Counted from the stretch's first letter, positions 45,107-55,421 are shown. The stretch is DNA of 64,000 bases from Mycoplasmopsis edwardii (GCF_900476105.1 NZ_LS991951.1:124001-188000), one strand, 5' to 3'. The notes: generated by a model not told the origin, from the letters alone. Made by a program: numbers and translations.

Positions 45107-45107
45107 A

Positions 45108-45127
45108 ATGTATTCAAGACATTTTAA
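45108..45127 (+). repeat. 23S processing stem, right arm
   Basis: Reverse complement of the left arm at about 42172-42192 with one bulge. Confidence 0.75.
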
Positions 45128-45138
45128 TGAATTATTAA

Positions 45139-45161
45139 TTACTATTTAGTTTTCAGAGAAC
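45139..45161 (+). repeat. 23S outer stem, right arm
   Basis: Complementary to the boxA-containing segment at 42061-42083, which would sequester boxA in the mature precursor fold. Confidence 0.65.
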
Positions 45162-45162
45162 A

Positions 45163-45186
45163 CGCTCCATATGGAGTATTTTTTTA
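45163..45186 (+). terminator. Terminator of the rRNA operon
   Basis: Palindromic CTCCATATGGAG stem extended by a G-T pair and followed by eight T. Confidence 0.75.
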
Positions 45187-45276
45187 TACTTTGTAAAAAA
45201 AATATTCAATTTTTTATATGTATTAAGAAAAATATGCTATACTATATGAGCAATAAAAAATAAACAAAAAATATTT

Positions 45277-45304
45277 TTGGATATTAAAACTTTTATTGTA
45301 TAAT
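45277..45304 (+). promoter_or_regulatory. Promoter of the eight-tRNA cluster
   Basis: TTGGAT and TATAAT with 16 bases between them, 19 bases before tRNA-Pro. Confidence 0.65.
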
Positions 45305-45322
45305 ACTATAGCCTAAAAAAAC

Positions 45323-45399
45323 GGAGAAGTAGCTCAGCTTGGTAGAGCACTACATTTGGGCTGTAGTGGTCGCAGGTTCAAATCCTGTCTTCTTCACCA
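45323..45399 (+). tRNA. trnP: tRNA-Pro (UGG)
   Basis: 77 bases; acceptor GGAGAAG / CTTCTTC, A73, CCA encoded; anticodon stem CTACA / TGTAG with loop TTTGGGC gives UGG. Confidence 0.94.
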
Positions 45400-45404
45400 T
45401 TTAT

Positions 45405-45481
45405 GGGGGGTTAGCTCATTTGGCTAGAGCGCCTGCCTTGCACGCAGGAGGTGGTGGGTTCGAATCCCATACTCTCCACCA
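45405..45481 (+). tRNA. trnA: tRNA-Ala (UGC)
   Basis: 77 bases; anticodon stem CCTGC / GCAGG with loop CTTGCAC gives UGC; CCA encoded. The acceptor GGGGGGT / ACTCTCC has two G-U pairs. Confidence 0.94.
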
Positions 45482-45487
45482 TATTAT

Positions 45488-45564
45488 GGCACTGTAGCTC
45501 AGTTGGTTAGAGCATCCGGTTCATACCCGGAAGGTCAAGAGTTCGACTCTCTTCGGTGCTACCA
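45488..45564 (+). tRNA. trnM: tRNA-Met (CAU), elongator
   Basis: 77 bases; anticodon stem TCCGG / CCGGA with loop TTCATAC gives CAU. Of the three CAU tRNAs here this one lacks both the initiator marks and the Ile2 acceptor sequence, so elongator Met is the best call. Confidence 0.88.
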
Positions 45565-45583
45565 TTAAATAACCTAAGCTTCA

Positions 45584-45659
45584 GGACCTATAGCTCAATG
45601 GTTAGAGCAACCGGCTCATAACCGGTCGGTTACAGGTTCGAGTCCTGTTAGGTCCACCA
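45584..45659 (+). tRNA. trnI: tRNA-Ile2 (CAU, lysidine type)
   Basis: 76 bases; acceptor GGACCTA / TAGGTCC and loop CTCATAA match the conserved Ile2 tRNA whose C34 is turned into lysidine by TilS to read AUA, a frequent codon here. Confidence 0.85.
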
Positions 45660-45667
45660 AATATAAT

Positions 45668-45760
45668 GGGTGATTACCCAAGTCCGGCTGAAGGGAGCAG
45701 TCTTGAAAACTGCCAGGGGCTTCACGGCCCGCGGGGGTTCAAATCCCTCATCACCCGCCA
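45668..45760 (+). tRNA. trnS: tRNA-Ser (UGA)
   Basis: 93-base class II tRNA with long variable arm; anticodon stem GCAGT / ACTGC, loop CTTGAAA gives UGA; G73 and CCA encoded. Confidence 0.94.
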
Positions 45761-45785
45761 TTATAACAAACTGATATATTCACAT

Positions 45786-45862
45786 CGCGGAGTGGAGCAG
45801 TTTGGCAGCTCGTCGGGCTCATAACCCGAAGGTCACAGGTTCGAGTCCTGTCTCCGCAACCA
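45786..45862 (+). tRNA. trnfM: Initiator tRNA-fMet (CAU)
   Basis: 77 bases; C1 faces A72 (unpaired), and the anticodon stem has the three G-C pairs of initiators (CGGG / CCCG) around CTCATAA. Confidence 0.94.
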
Positions 45863-45865
45863 AAA

Positions 45866-45942
45866 GGTCCAGTGGTAAAGTGGTTTAATACGCCTCCCTG
45901 TCACGGAGGAGAACGCGGGTTCGATCCCCGTCTGGACCGCCA
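45866..45942 (+). tRNA. trnD: tRNA-Asp (GUC)
   Basis: 77 bases; acceptor GGTCCAG / CTGGACC, G73; anticodon stem CCTCC / GGAGG, loop CTGTCAC gives GUC. Confidence 0.94.
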
Positions 45943-45947
45943 TTTAT

Positions 45948-46023
45948 GGCCCTGTAGCTCAGTTGGTAGAGCAACAGATTGAAGCTCTGTGTGTCGCTGG
46001 TTCGATTCCTGCCGGGGCCACCA
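45948..46023 (+). tRNA. trnF: tRNA-Phe (GAA)
   Basis: 76 bases; anticodon stem ACAGA / TCTGT with loop TTGAAGC gives GAA; CCA encoded. Confidence 0.94.
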
Positions 46024-46031
46024 TAAAAGTA

Positions 46032-46087
46032 ATAACTCTATTTTATAAATTGATGATTTCACTTTATAAAATAGAGTTATTTTTTTA
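46032..46087 (+). terminator. Terminator of the tRNA cluster
   Basis: A long 18-bp stem starting ATAACTCTATTTTATAAA, with a loop of about 13 bases, followed by TTTTTT. Confidence 0.85.
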
Positions 46088-46174
46088 CAAAAAATGCATC
46101 TATAAAATGCTAAATTTATATAGTAAATTTTGTATAATTTAAATATTATATTTAGATAATAAAAAGGAGTTAAA

Positions 46175-48847
46175 ATGGATTATAAAAACACCTTAAATAT
46201 GCCTCAAACAGACTTTGAAATGAGAGCAAATTTAACAAGTAAAGAAACAGATTATAGAAAGTTTTGAGAAGAAAACCAAATTTACAATAAAGCAATTTTA
46301 AAAAATAAAAATAATGAAAAATTTATTTTACATGATGGGCCACCATATGCAAATGGCGATATTCATATTGGTCATGCTTTAAATAAGATTCTTAAAGATA
46401 TTATTGTAAGATACAAATCAATTAAGGGTTTTTACTCACCTTTTGTTTTGGGTTGAGATACACATGGTTTACCAATTGAACACAAGATGCTTTCAGTGGC
46501 TAACTTAAATAAAGAAGACTTAAATGCTGTAACTTTAAGAAAAAGAGCTGCCGAATATGCAACTGAACAAATTAAGAATCAAAAAATACAGTTTGCTTCA
46601 TTACAATTATTTACTGATATGAACAAAGTTTATATCACAATGGATAAAAAATATGAAGTAGAGCAATTAAAAGTTCTTAAAAAACTTTCTCTTGATGGAC
46701 TTGTTTATAAAGCGTTAAAACCTGTTTATTGATCACCAAGTTCACAAAGTGCTTTAGCTGAATCAGAAGTTGAATATCATGATGTTGTTTCACCTTCAAT
46801 CTTCGTAGCTTTTGATGTTGTGAAATCAGAATTTGATAAAATCCAAGCTGGTGATCACTTAATCATTTGAACAACAACTCCTTGAACATTAATTGCTAAT
46901 TCCGGGGTTGCAGTTGGTAAAGATATTGAATACTCAAGAGTAAAATACAATAATAAATACTACGTAATTGCTTCTGAATTACTTGATAATGTTTTAGCTA
47001 CTTTAGAATGAGAAGGTTTTGAAGTTATTTCAACATTCTTTGGTAAAGATATTAATGATGTTTGATATTCAACACCAATTTTCAAAAAAGATGCTCCAGT
47101 TGTGTTAGGACACCATGTTACTACAGAAAGTGGATCAGGATTAGTTCATATTGCTCCATTATTTGGTGAAGATGACTTCCAAATTGGTAAGGCAAATAAT
47201 TTAGACATGATTATGCATATTTCAGATAAAGGATACATCTACAACACAAATACTAAATTTGATGGTATGTTCTATGATGATGCTAATAAAGCAATCTCAG
47301 AATTCTTAGGTGAAAAATTATTACACTTCAAAAGATTTAAACACTCATACCCACATGACTGAAGAACAAATAAACCAATTATCTTTAGAGGAACACCGCA
47401 ATGATTCGTTTCGATTGATAAAATTAGAGACAAAATTCTATATGAAATCGAACACAAAGTTAAAACACATTCAGACTGAGCTAAAAAACGTTTAAGCAAA
47501 ATGATCGAAAACAGAAATGATTGAACAATCTCAAGACAACGTTCATGAGGTGTACCACTTATTTTCTTCTATGATCAAAATGATAATCCTGTAATTGAAG
47601 AAGAAATCTTTGATTATGTAATTAACTTAGTTGCAGAACACGGAACAGATGTTTGATGAGAAAAAGAAACAGATGAATTATTACCTGAAAAATATAGAAA
47701 CAAAGGTTTCAAAAGAGAAATGGACATTATGGATGTTTGATTTGATTCAGGTGTTTCATCAGTTGCAACAAACATTGATGATGGATTTAGTCAATCACCA
47801 TTTGACGCTTACTTAGAAGGTTCAGACCAATACAGAGGATGATTTAACTCTTCAATTATTAATTCAGTTGCATACAAAGGTGTTAGTCCATATATTAACT
47901 TAATTTCTCACGGTTTCACATTAGACGAAAAAGGTGAGAAAATGTCTAAATCAAAAGGTAACACAATTTCACCACTTGATGTTGTTAATAAGCGTGGTGC
48001 TGATATTTTAAGATTGTGAGTAGCAAATAGTGAATATACAAATGATGTTACTATCTCAGATAAAATCTTAGATCAAAATGCTGAAATTTACCGTAAGATT
48101 AGAAACACAATTAGATTCTTACTTGGTAACCTAAATGGTTATACATATAATCCAAACACAAAACGCGAAGGAATTCACTTATTTATTAAAGAGCAACTTG
48201 AAGAACTTAAATTAAACATTCAAAATGCTTATGATCAATTTAAATTCATTAACGTTGTTAAGTTAATTAATAACTACATAGTTGAATTATCAAGCTTTTA
48301 CTTATCGGTTACAAAAGACATTTTATACATTAGAGAATTCAATGATCAAGAAAGATTAATGACATTAGCTAACATGTATGAAATTGTAGAATACTTAATT
48401 ATTGCTTTAGCTCCTATTTTACCTACAACAAGTGAAGAAGCTTACAAATTCTTAAACAAAGCAAATAAACAAGAGTCAGTAATGCTTGAAACACTTGAAA
48501 ACATTTCAAAAGCAAACATTAATTACGAGGTATTAGAACAATACAAAGAATTCTTTGAATTAAGAGATAAAGTTAATGTTTTAATTGAAAATGAAGTTAA
48601 AAACGGAAGTGTTAAACGTGCTAATGAATTAGAGTTATTCCTTAATGTTAAAGATAATGAATTCTTAAACTCACTAGATCTTAAAAACTTATTATCAGTT
48701 GGTAAAATCACATTTTCAAATGATGAATTTAAAGTTCAAAAATTCGAATCTGAAAAATGCTTAAGATGTTGAAATCATTTTGAAAAAGACCAAATTAAAG
48801 AAGATCTTTGTTTAAATTGTTATGGAATCATTAAAAAACAAATTTAA
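46175..48847 (+). CDS. ileS: Isoleucyl-tRNA synthetase
   Basis: An 890-residue class Ia synthetase. HIGH-type motif in [19 protein letters not shown]; editing domain with [16 protein letters not shown] and [24 protein letters not shown]-type loop [15 protein letters not shown]-terminal zinc knuckle CLRCW with CLNC. UGA encodes most Trp, which is why the frame appears broken under the standard code. AAGGAG precedes the ATG. Its end overlaps lspA by 26 bases. Confidence 0.96.
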
Positions 48848-49466
48848 TAAATTTTTAACAAATATTAAAGTTAACAAAGACAAAATTATTATTTCATATA
48901 TTATTTGTCTTACAGCATTTATTATCTTCTTGTCTATAGATCAAGTTACTAAAAGTTTACTTTTTGAACATGGATCAGTTTTTGAAGGTAAATATGATGG
49001 TGATTTATTTTATGTAAAGCTTGCAGATGAAAGATTCGTTATTGCTGAAAGTATTTACCCAAAGGAATCAGATCAATGAATAAATTATAAAATTATTGGA
49101 ATAAGAAGTATTTGACATGGAGGAGTAACCTTCTTAAAAACAAGGAACCAAACCTTCATTCAAGGACTAAGTATTTTATTCTTGATAGTTATGCCGTTTA
49201 CTTTATTATTTAACCACAAACGTTATAAATTAATCGGATTCATTATTGGTTTAGTTCTTGCAGGAACTGCAGGAAACATGATTGATAGATTTGTTTTCTT
49301 AGGACACGTTAAAGATATTTTATTCATTCCATTTGTTAGAGATAGAGGCACATTTAATGCTGCTGATGTGGAAATAATGTTAGGAATTGCTATCTTTGTA
49401 ATAAATACATTATTTGGTTCATTTAGAAAACGTGAATATCAAAATATACAAGACTTAGTTGTTTAG
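48822..49466 (+). CDS. lspA: Lipoprotein signal peptidase II
   Basis: A 214-residue aspartyl peptidase with four membrane helices that cleaves prolipoproteins, such as the nuclease at 0.5-1.1 kb. Motifs: SIDQVTKSLLFE, the catalytic Asp in GTAGNMIDRFVF and the second Asp in TFNAADVEIMLGIAIF. An insertion of about 45 residues after the first helix (FEGKYDGDLFYVKLADERF) makes it longer than the usual ~165. The gene follows ileS as in many bacteria. Confidence 0.92.
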
Positions 49467-49482
49467 CAACTTAGTCTTTTTA
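49452..49482 (+). terminator. Terminator of ileS-lspA
   Basis: GACTTAGTTG / CAACTTAGTC stem with one mismatch, overlapping the last codons of lspA, followed by TTTTTATTTTTG. Confidence 0.65.
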
Positions 49483-49634
49483 TTTTTGTTTATTATAAAT
49501 ATCTTATAATATAAATCCATATAATAAGGTATGCAATACCTATGATTCATACTTAATTTTAATACCAAAATGTCATTAAGTTTTTTATACTTTTGAATAT
49601 CAAAAAAGCAAAAAAATAGTAAAATTTTCTTAAT

Positions 49635-50918
49635 ATGAAAATGACTTCAAATTTCACGAAAAAAATTAAAAATAAATGTTGTAGAATGCTTGGTATTAAG
49701 CATGAAGAAAACCTTGATGATTTAGAAAAAGTTGACCCAGAAGTACACCTAAACTCAATTGATATTGAGATGCACAAACTTAAGTATAAAATGGGTAAAT
49801 ACTTATACAATACTAAAAAAGAAAAATTATCAATCCAAATTCTCTTTAAAAGATATTGATATAAAGTTTTACTTCTTTTAGTTGCTGCCGCAATATTCAA
49901 TGCTGGAATTCAAATTTTTTTAAATAGAGCAGAAACTATTCCTTCCGGTGTTACAGGGATACCAACATTAATTCAATATGTTGCTAAGGATACAAAAAAA
50001 TATTTCGCTTTAATTTATTTAGGATGTAATATACCTTTATTCTTACTATTTGGTTTCAAAATTAAGAAGAGCTTTGTTATTTTAACTCTAATCTTTATGA
50101 TTTTCCAAATACTTACAAACTTAATTTTTACTCAACCCACTGTAGCTCAATGATTTGAAGAAAACATAAAATTAACTGAGAAATATGATTCCTACACAGG
50201 GTGAAGTAACTTAATATATACATTCATTGGAGCAATGTTTGTCGCTGTTGGGATTGCCATTTCATGAAAAGCTGGTGGATCAACTGGAGGAACTGATATT
50301 GTCGGATATTACTTTTCAACTAAATCTAAAAAAAGTGTTGGACAAGTTTTATCAATTATTGGATTCACTACAGCAATTATTTTCCTTGTAATATTTGCGT
50401 TTATTAAACCAAACTACTTAAAAGAAGAACCATTAAGCATTGAAAAAGTTCTTGCGTTACCAACTAATGAATATGTTGAATTACATGATTATAAAGGTAT
50501 CGCTCAAGAAGAAGCAGCTGTAACTCAAAGATATCAATTGCTATATAAAAATTGAAAAGAATCAAGAATTTATTTTGGAATGCGTGAAGTAAGTACATTC
50601 TTTTATATCTTAGTAACTAACATTGTTATTAATATCTTATATCCGAAATACAAAAAAGTTTCATTAACTATTGTAAGTTCAAATCCCGAAAAAGTCTTAG
50701 CTTACTTTAAATTAATTAACTATTGACATTCATATAGAATTGAAAAATATACATCAGGATATACAGGTAAAGAAGGTTACAAAATTGAAACAGTAATGCT
50801 TTTACTTGAAACAAATAACATCATTTCTGACCTTAAGAAAATCGATAGCAAAATCTGAATTTCAATCAAGGGTGTTTCGAATATCGTAGGAAGCTTTACC
50901 ACAGACTTTGTTGAATAA
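49635..50918 (+). CDS. YitT-family membrane protein (DUF161/DUF2179)
   Basis: A 427-residue protein. Cytoplasmic start of ~75 residues, then about six membrane helices with AGIQIFLNRAETIPSGVTGI and SWKAGGSTGGTDIVGYYFST, the two family motifs of YitT. The C-terminal DUF2179-like domain (SLTIVSSNPEKVLAYFKLI, then GYTGKEGYKIETVMLLL and VSNIVGSFTTDFVE) resembles a small ligand-binding module. Mycoplasma genomes usually have several copies. Function is unknown; transport has been suggested. Confidence 0.85.
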
Positions 50919-50923
50919 TAAAG

Positions 50924-50948
50924 AATCATCGCATGATGATTTTTTTAT
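50924..50948 (+). terminator. Terminator of the YitT gene
   Basis: AATCATC-GCAT-GATGATT stem plus TTTTTT. Confidence 0.8.
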
Positions 50949-51003
50949 TCCTTTTATTGTTTATTATTCACAAAAAAATATTTGTGAAATGAAAGGAGGT
51001 AAA

Positions 51004-51240
51004 ATGAAACTAAGTAATTTGAACAAAGTTCCTAAAGATAAATGGAAAATGATTAAGCCATCATTTGCAATATCAAGCTTAATTGCAAGCATCCCAATGC
51101 TTATGGGTTCATTAGGAAGCATTGTAGGACTATTTAAAGCAAGTTTCTCGATAAGCGGAGAAATCAAAGATAAATTAACAGCGTACAAATGAGATAACAC
51201 TAAAAAAGTGCAAGAAGATGCATCATTTAATATTTTTTAA
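51004..51240 (+). CDS. Small membrane protein with a perfect Shine-Dalgarno
   Basis: A 78-residue basic protein: MKLSNLNKVPKDKWKMIKPS, then a hydrophobic Ser/Gly/Ile-rich stretch (FAISSLIASIPMLMGSLGSI, then VGLFKASFSI) and a charged tail ending in ASFNIF. AAAGGAGGT before the ATG is a complete match to the anti-Shine-Dalgarno, stronger than nearly all other genes here, so it is likely made in quantity. It stands alone between two terminators. No family recognised. Confidence 0.7.
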
Positions 51241-51248
51241 AATAACAG

Positions 51249-51279
51249 AAAAAAATCATGCAAGGCAGCATGATTTTTT
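51249..51279. terminator. Bidirectional terminator between the small membrane protein and ptsI
   Basis: AATCATGC-AAGGCA-GCATGATT stem flanked by A-run and T-run. Confidence 0.85.
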
Positions 51280-51283
51280 CATC

Positions 51284-52984
51284 TTATAAGTTTTCTTTAA
51301 GTAATTCTTCAACTTGTCCCATAGTTGATAAATTAATCGCTTTTTCAGCTAATTCTTGCATTTTATTAAACTCTAATGAGTTAATTAATTCTCTTGTAGC
51401 TAAGATATTGCTTGAACTCATTGAAAATTCATCAAGTCCTAAACCAAGTAATAAAGGAACTGCTCTTTTATCACCGGCCATTTCTCCACACATACCGGCT
51501 CATTTTCCGTGTTTATGTGCACCATCAATAACCATTTTAATTAATCTTAAAATAGATGGGTTAAGTGGTTGGTATAAGTAAGAAATGTTTTCATTCATTC
51601 TATCTGCAGCCATCGAGTATTGAATTAAGTCATTTGTTCCAATTGAAACGAAGTCTGCATGTTCACAGAATTTATCACTTAAAACAGCTGCCGCTGGAGT
51701 TTCCATCATTAAACCAACTTCAATTTCATTCATTGGTTTAATGTTCTTATTATCTTTAGCAACTTCTAAGTAAGCTTCTTGATAAACTTTTTTAGCTTCT
51801 AAGAATTCATCAACATTAGTGATCATAGGGAACATAATAGCAACTTTTCCAAATTCACTTGCTCTAATTAAAGCTCTAAGTTGCGTTTTAAAAATATCTG
51901 GATTTTGTAAACAAAATCTAATTGCTCTATAACCTAAAAATGGATTCATTTCTTCAGGGAACTTAAAGTATTTTAAAGTTTTATCTCCACCAATATCAAG
52001 TGTTCTAATAACAACTCTTTTACCATTCATTCCTTGTACAACTTTTTTATATGCTTCGAATTGTTCTTCTTCTGTTGGTCAATTATCATTATCCATGTAT
52101 AAAAATTCAGATCTAAATAATCCAACTGCTTCACCATCATTTTCGAGCACACTATCTAAGTCTTTAGGTGTACCAATGTTACCTGCTAATTCAACATGTT
52201 TTCCATCTGATGTTTTAGATTCTTTTCCTTTTAATTTAGATAATCTTTCTAAGTATTCTTGATATTTAATTTTTGCTTTCTCAAATTTAGCTAATTCATC
52301 ACCTGTAGGATTCAAAACAACTTCACCAGTTGAACCATCCAAAGCAATATAATCATTAGATTTTGCATGTTCCATAATAACATTTGTTCCAACAACAGAA
52401 GGAATACCTAAACTTCTAGCCATAATTGCAGTATGTGATGTAGGACCACCAATATTAGTTACAAAACCTTTAACATATTTTTTGTTTAATCTAACAGTTT
52501 GAGATGGGCTTAAATCTTCTGCTACAATAACAACTTCTTCTGAAATGTTTTCTAAATCTGGTTCTTCGATATTATTAAACGCATATAAAAGTTTTTTAAG
52601 AACATCTTTAACATCAGCTGCTCTTTCTTTTAAATATGGGTCATCTAACATAGCAAATGTTTCAGCAAAACCATTGTAAAATTCGCTGGCAGCATATTCT
52701 GCTGTTTGTGAATTGTCTTTAATGCTATTTTCAATTGTTTCAATTGCATATGGATCTAAAACAAAACCAATATGTGCATCAAAAATTGCGCTGTGTTCTG
52801 GATCATGTGCTAAAGCTTTTGTTTTCTCAATTTTGTTTACAACAATATCTCTAGCACTTTTGTATAATTCTAATTCTTTTTCAATATTATTTGTTGTTTG
52901 TGTAATTTCTAAAGGAAGTTCTTCAATCTTAAAAATCTTTGAGATTGCAACACCTTTAGAAGCACCAATACCTTTGATTTTCAT
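51284..52984 (-). CDS. ptsI: PTS enzyme I (phosphoenolpyruvate-protein phosphotransferase)
   Basis: A 566-residue enzyme that takes phosphate from PEP to HPr, starting sugar import. The active-site His is in [20 protein letters not shown]-binding residues include [30 protein letters not shown] and [15 protein letters not shown]; the catalytic Cys is in [10 protein letters not shown]. The C-terminal dimer domain is complete. ptsH is not in the window. A cre-like palindrome lies about 90 bases before its start. Confidence 0.96.
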
Positions 52985-53071
52985 AAATACCTCTTTTTGA
53001 ATGTCTTATACATTAATTTTATAAAAATATTTTGATTAAAAACCTTTCTCATAAATTTATCACAAAAAATA

Positions 53072-53087
53072 ATGGAAACAATTCCAT
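53072..53087. promoter_or_regulatory. cre-like palindrome between ptsI and the LacI-family gene
   Basis: ATGGAA-ACAA-TTCCAT. The inner TGGAAACAATTCCA fits the shape of catabolite-responsive elements (TG-A-AN-C-N-T-N-CA) with some departures. On the minus strand the TTGTTT inside it could be a -35 box for ptsI. The adjacent LacI-family protein is the natural candidate to bind it. Confidence 0.5.
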
Positions 53088-53195
53088 CGCTTTTGATAAA
53101 TAAACAATTTATTTAATTCTTATCAGCTACTTAATATAAAAAATAGGTTAAGACCTATCAATATTTGAAAAAAACTTATGAGTTTTAAAATTACA

Positions 53196-53204
53196 TGTTA
53201 TAAT
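53196..53204 (+). promoter_or_regulatory. Extended -10 promoter of the candidate small RNA
   Basis: TGTTATAAT, the same nine bases that precede the LacI-family gene (53339-53347) and the FolT-like gene (60178-60186). Confidence 0.55.
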
Positions 53205-53210
53205 ATCCAT

Positions 53211-53331
53211 GATCCTTACGTAAGTAAGAGTGTGTATTATTTATAAATATACTTCTTGAGCCGCTATATAATGCTCCTTTCCCTTGAATAATACATTAAA
53301 AAAGTTTCACATTTGTGGAACTTTTTTCATA
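53211..53331 (+). ncRNA. Candidate structured small RNA
   Basis: About 120 bases with no reading frame, starting seven bases after a strong promoter and ending in a terminator (53297-53327, a GTTTCAC-ATT-GTGGAAC-type stem with T-run). Internal pairings: CTTAC-GTAA-GTAAG at 53215-53228; TGTATTATT (53233-53241) with AATAATACA (53287-53295); inside it GAGC (53258-53261) with GCTC (53273-53276). It does not resemble 4.5S RNA, RNase P RNA, tmRNA or 5S RNA. It could also be a terminated leader of the regulator gene. Confidence 0.55.
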
Positions 53332-53338
53332 TTTTTTT

Positions 53339-53347
53339 TGTTATAAT
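53339..53347 (+). promoter_or_regulatory. Promoter of the LacI-family gene
   Basis: TGTTATAAT ends seven bases before the ATG; no Shine-Dalgarno, so a leaderless message is likely. Confidence 0.5.
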
Positions 53348-53354
53348 GTCTTTT

Positions 53355-54326
53355 ATGAAAAATAAAGACAAAAAAACGATCTCATATAAAGAAATTGCTG
53401 AACAAGCTAAAACATCAATCTCAACAATTAGTAGATACTATAATGATGGTTATGTTTCAGAAAGAACAAAAGAAAAAATCTTAGAAGTAGTTACAAAAAA
53501 TGAATACTTTCCTAACCATGGCGCAAGATTAATTAGAGGTAAAGATAATTCGATTTTTGTTGTTATGCCTATTTGAACACAAAGCTTATACAACTCAATT
53601 ATCAGTGGAATAATTACAGCCGCAACAAAAAATGGAAGAAGAGTTAACGCAACTTATTCAAACACAAGTACAGTAGATTATATTGAAACAATTAGATATG
53701 CACTTTCATGAAAACCTTTAGCTGTTGTTGTTTTAGTGCCTCAATATGATAAAGACTTATTTGACTTCTTAAGAAAGATTCAAGATACTACAATAGTTGT
53801 TTACGGACATAAAGTTACAGGTTTAAACTGAATTAAACCAGATTTAAAACAAGGATTTTATGATGTAGTTAAAAAGTTTATTGAACCACAATCTAAGAAA
53901 GTTGCGTTTGTTGTAGATACAAGATTAAGTGAAAGTCAAAAAACAGAAAGAATTTCTGGTTTCGAAGCTGCATGTAGAGAACTTGATGTTGAAGGTGTGG
54001 TTTTAACAATTGAAGGTAAAAAAGATTTAGCAGCTCTAGTTGAATTGAGCAAAAACCTTAAAAACCTTGGGATTAGAAATGTTGTATGTTCAACACACGA
54101 AACATATGTTTCAATTACAACAACATTAGGAACTAAAGAATTTAATGTTACAGATATTGGTTACCAATCAATTTATGATAATATCAAAAACTATAAAGCT
54201 AAAATATTTATTGATTACCCTAGAATTGGTTTGATTATTGACAAAATGATTACTGATGTTAAAGAAACAGGTGAATTACAAGAAAAAGTTATTAACACCA
54301 TGATTATTTCATCAGATAAAAACTAA
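53355..54326 (+). CDS. LacI-family transcriptional regulator
   Basis: A 323-residue repressor-type protein. The N-terminal helix-turn-helix TISYKEIAEQAKTSISTISRYYNDGYVSE is followed by the hinge KNEYFPNHGARLIRG, then a periplasmic-binding-protein-like effector domain (SIISGIITAATKNGRRV, VVYGHK, VAFVVDT, ISGFEAACRELD). LacI regulators are rare in mycoplasmas. Its place opposite ptsI and next to a cre-like site suggests control of sugar uptake, like CcpA; the effector is unknown. Confidence 0.88.
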
Positions 54327-54340
54327 TTTAAGGAAACACA

Positions 54341-55417
54341 ATGAAAATTGATCTTAAAAAGAACTATAACTATTTATTTGATAATTTCACAAACATTATT
54401 TGAAATATCGAAGTCGACAAGCAAAAATTCTCACCAATTAATTACAGAATCTTTAGATGAATTAGAAATACTTATTTAATTTTGGTTGCAATTACATGTT
54501 TAATTTCACTGCTTACTTTGTTTAAACCAATTGATAGTATTGCGTTTGTTTGAAATATTATTATTTCCATTTTACAAATTTTTTCATTCTTCTTCTTTGT
54601 TTTTGATTATGTAAGTCACTTCATCACTTATCAAAATTTTTTAGCAAAACAAGGTAAGAAATACAAATCATATAAAATGGTTCTTAAATACATTTTCTCA
54701 TTTTTTGGAATTTTATTATTTTTATGTATTTTAAGCTCCATTCATGTTATTTCAAATATTGGTGCAATTAGTCATGATGCACAAAGAGTTTTTGATACAA
54801 TGAAAATCCTTAACTTAGCAAGAGTTGTAAGATTCTTTGCTGTATTAACAATTTTTGCACCATTCAGAACAATCTTTGGAGTATTTAAAAAACAAAGAAA
54901 AGTATTAATTAACGTGCTTTTAATCTCGTTATTTTTAATTGTTATCTTCGCATTGATTATCTGAAATGCAGAAGTGCAACACTTAGAAGATACTAAAGCT
55001 GAATTCTTATCACAAAACAATATTCAAAACACTTGAATCTCAATTTACCAAAACTTTATTAAAGAACAATTTGTAACAGAAGAAGCTAAAACACAATGAT
55101 TACAGGCGAATAAAGTTACACAAGCTAATATGGACTTAGTTGCTTCAAAAATTGATGCATATGAAGGCTTAAGTTCAGGCTACATCACAACATTCTTTGA
55201 TGCAGTTTACTTCGCAACAATTACATTAACAACAATTGGATATGGTGATTTATTACCACATGCTACAATGAGTAGAATTATTGTTACAATCAATAGCTTA
55301 CTTGCCTTAGCAATTATCGCTATCCCATCCGGGGTTATCGCAAGTGAATTCCTTTCTGCAACTCAAGACAGAATAACTACTAAGAAAAAAGAAAAAGAAA
55401 ATAACGAAGGAAAATAA
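54341..55417 (+). CDS. Voltage-gated-type potassium channel
   Basis: A 358-residue channel subunit with about six membrane helices. The selectivity filter TTIGYGDLLPH lies near residue 298, after the pore helix YFATITLT. An S4-like segment (ILNLARVVRFFAVLTIFAPF) has spaced arginines. A long insertion of ~75 residues (NAEVQHLEDTKAEFL to YEGLSSGYITTFFDA) sits between S5 and the pore. AAGGA precedes the ATG 14 bases after the regulator gene, so the two may be one transcript. Confidence 0.9.
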
Positions 55418-55421
55418 TAAA

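Noticed and set aside
45107-45322. Search for a 5S rRNA gene after 23S
   Set aside because: Only the processing arms, a terminator and the tRNA promoter are present; no ~110-base 5S-like fold.
46175-48847. Apparent frameshifts or stops within ileS and many other genes
   Set aside because: All are UGA codons at conserved Trp positions; with code 4 the frames are intact.
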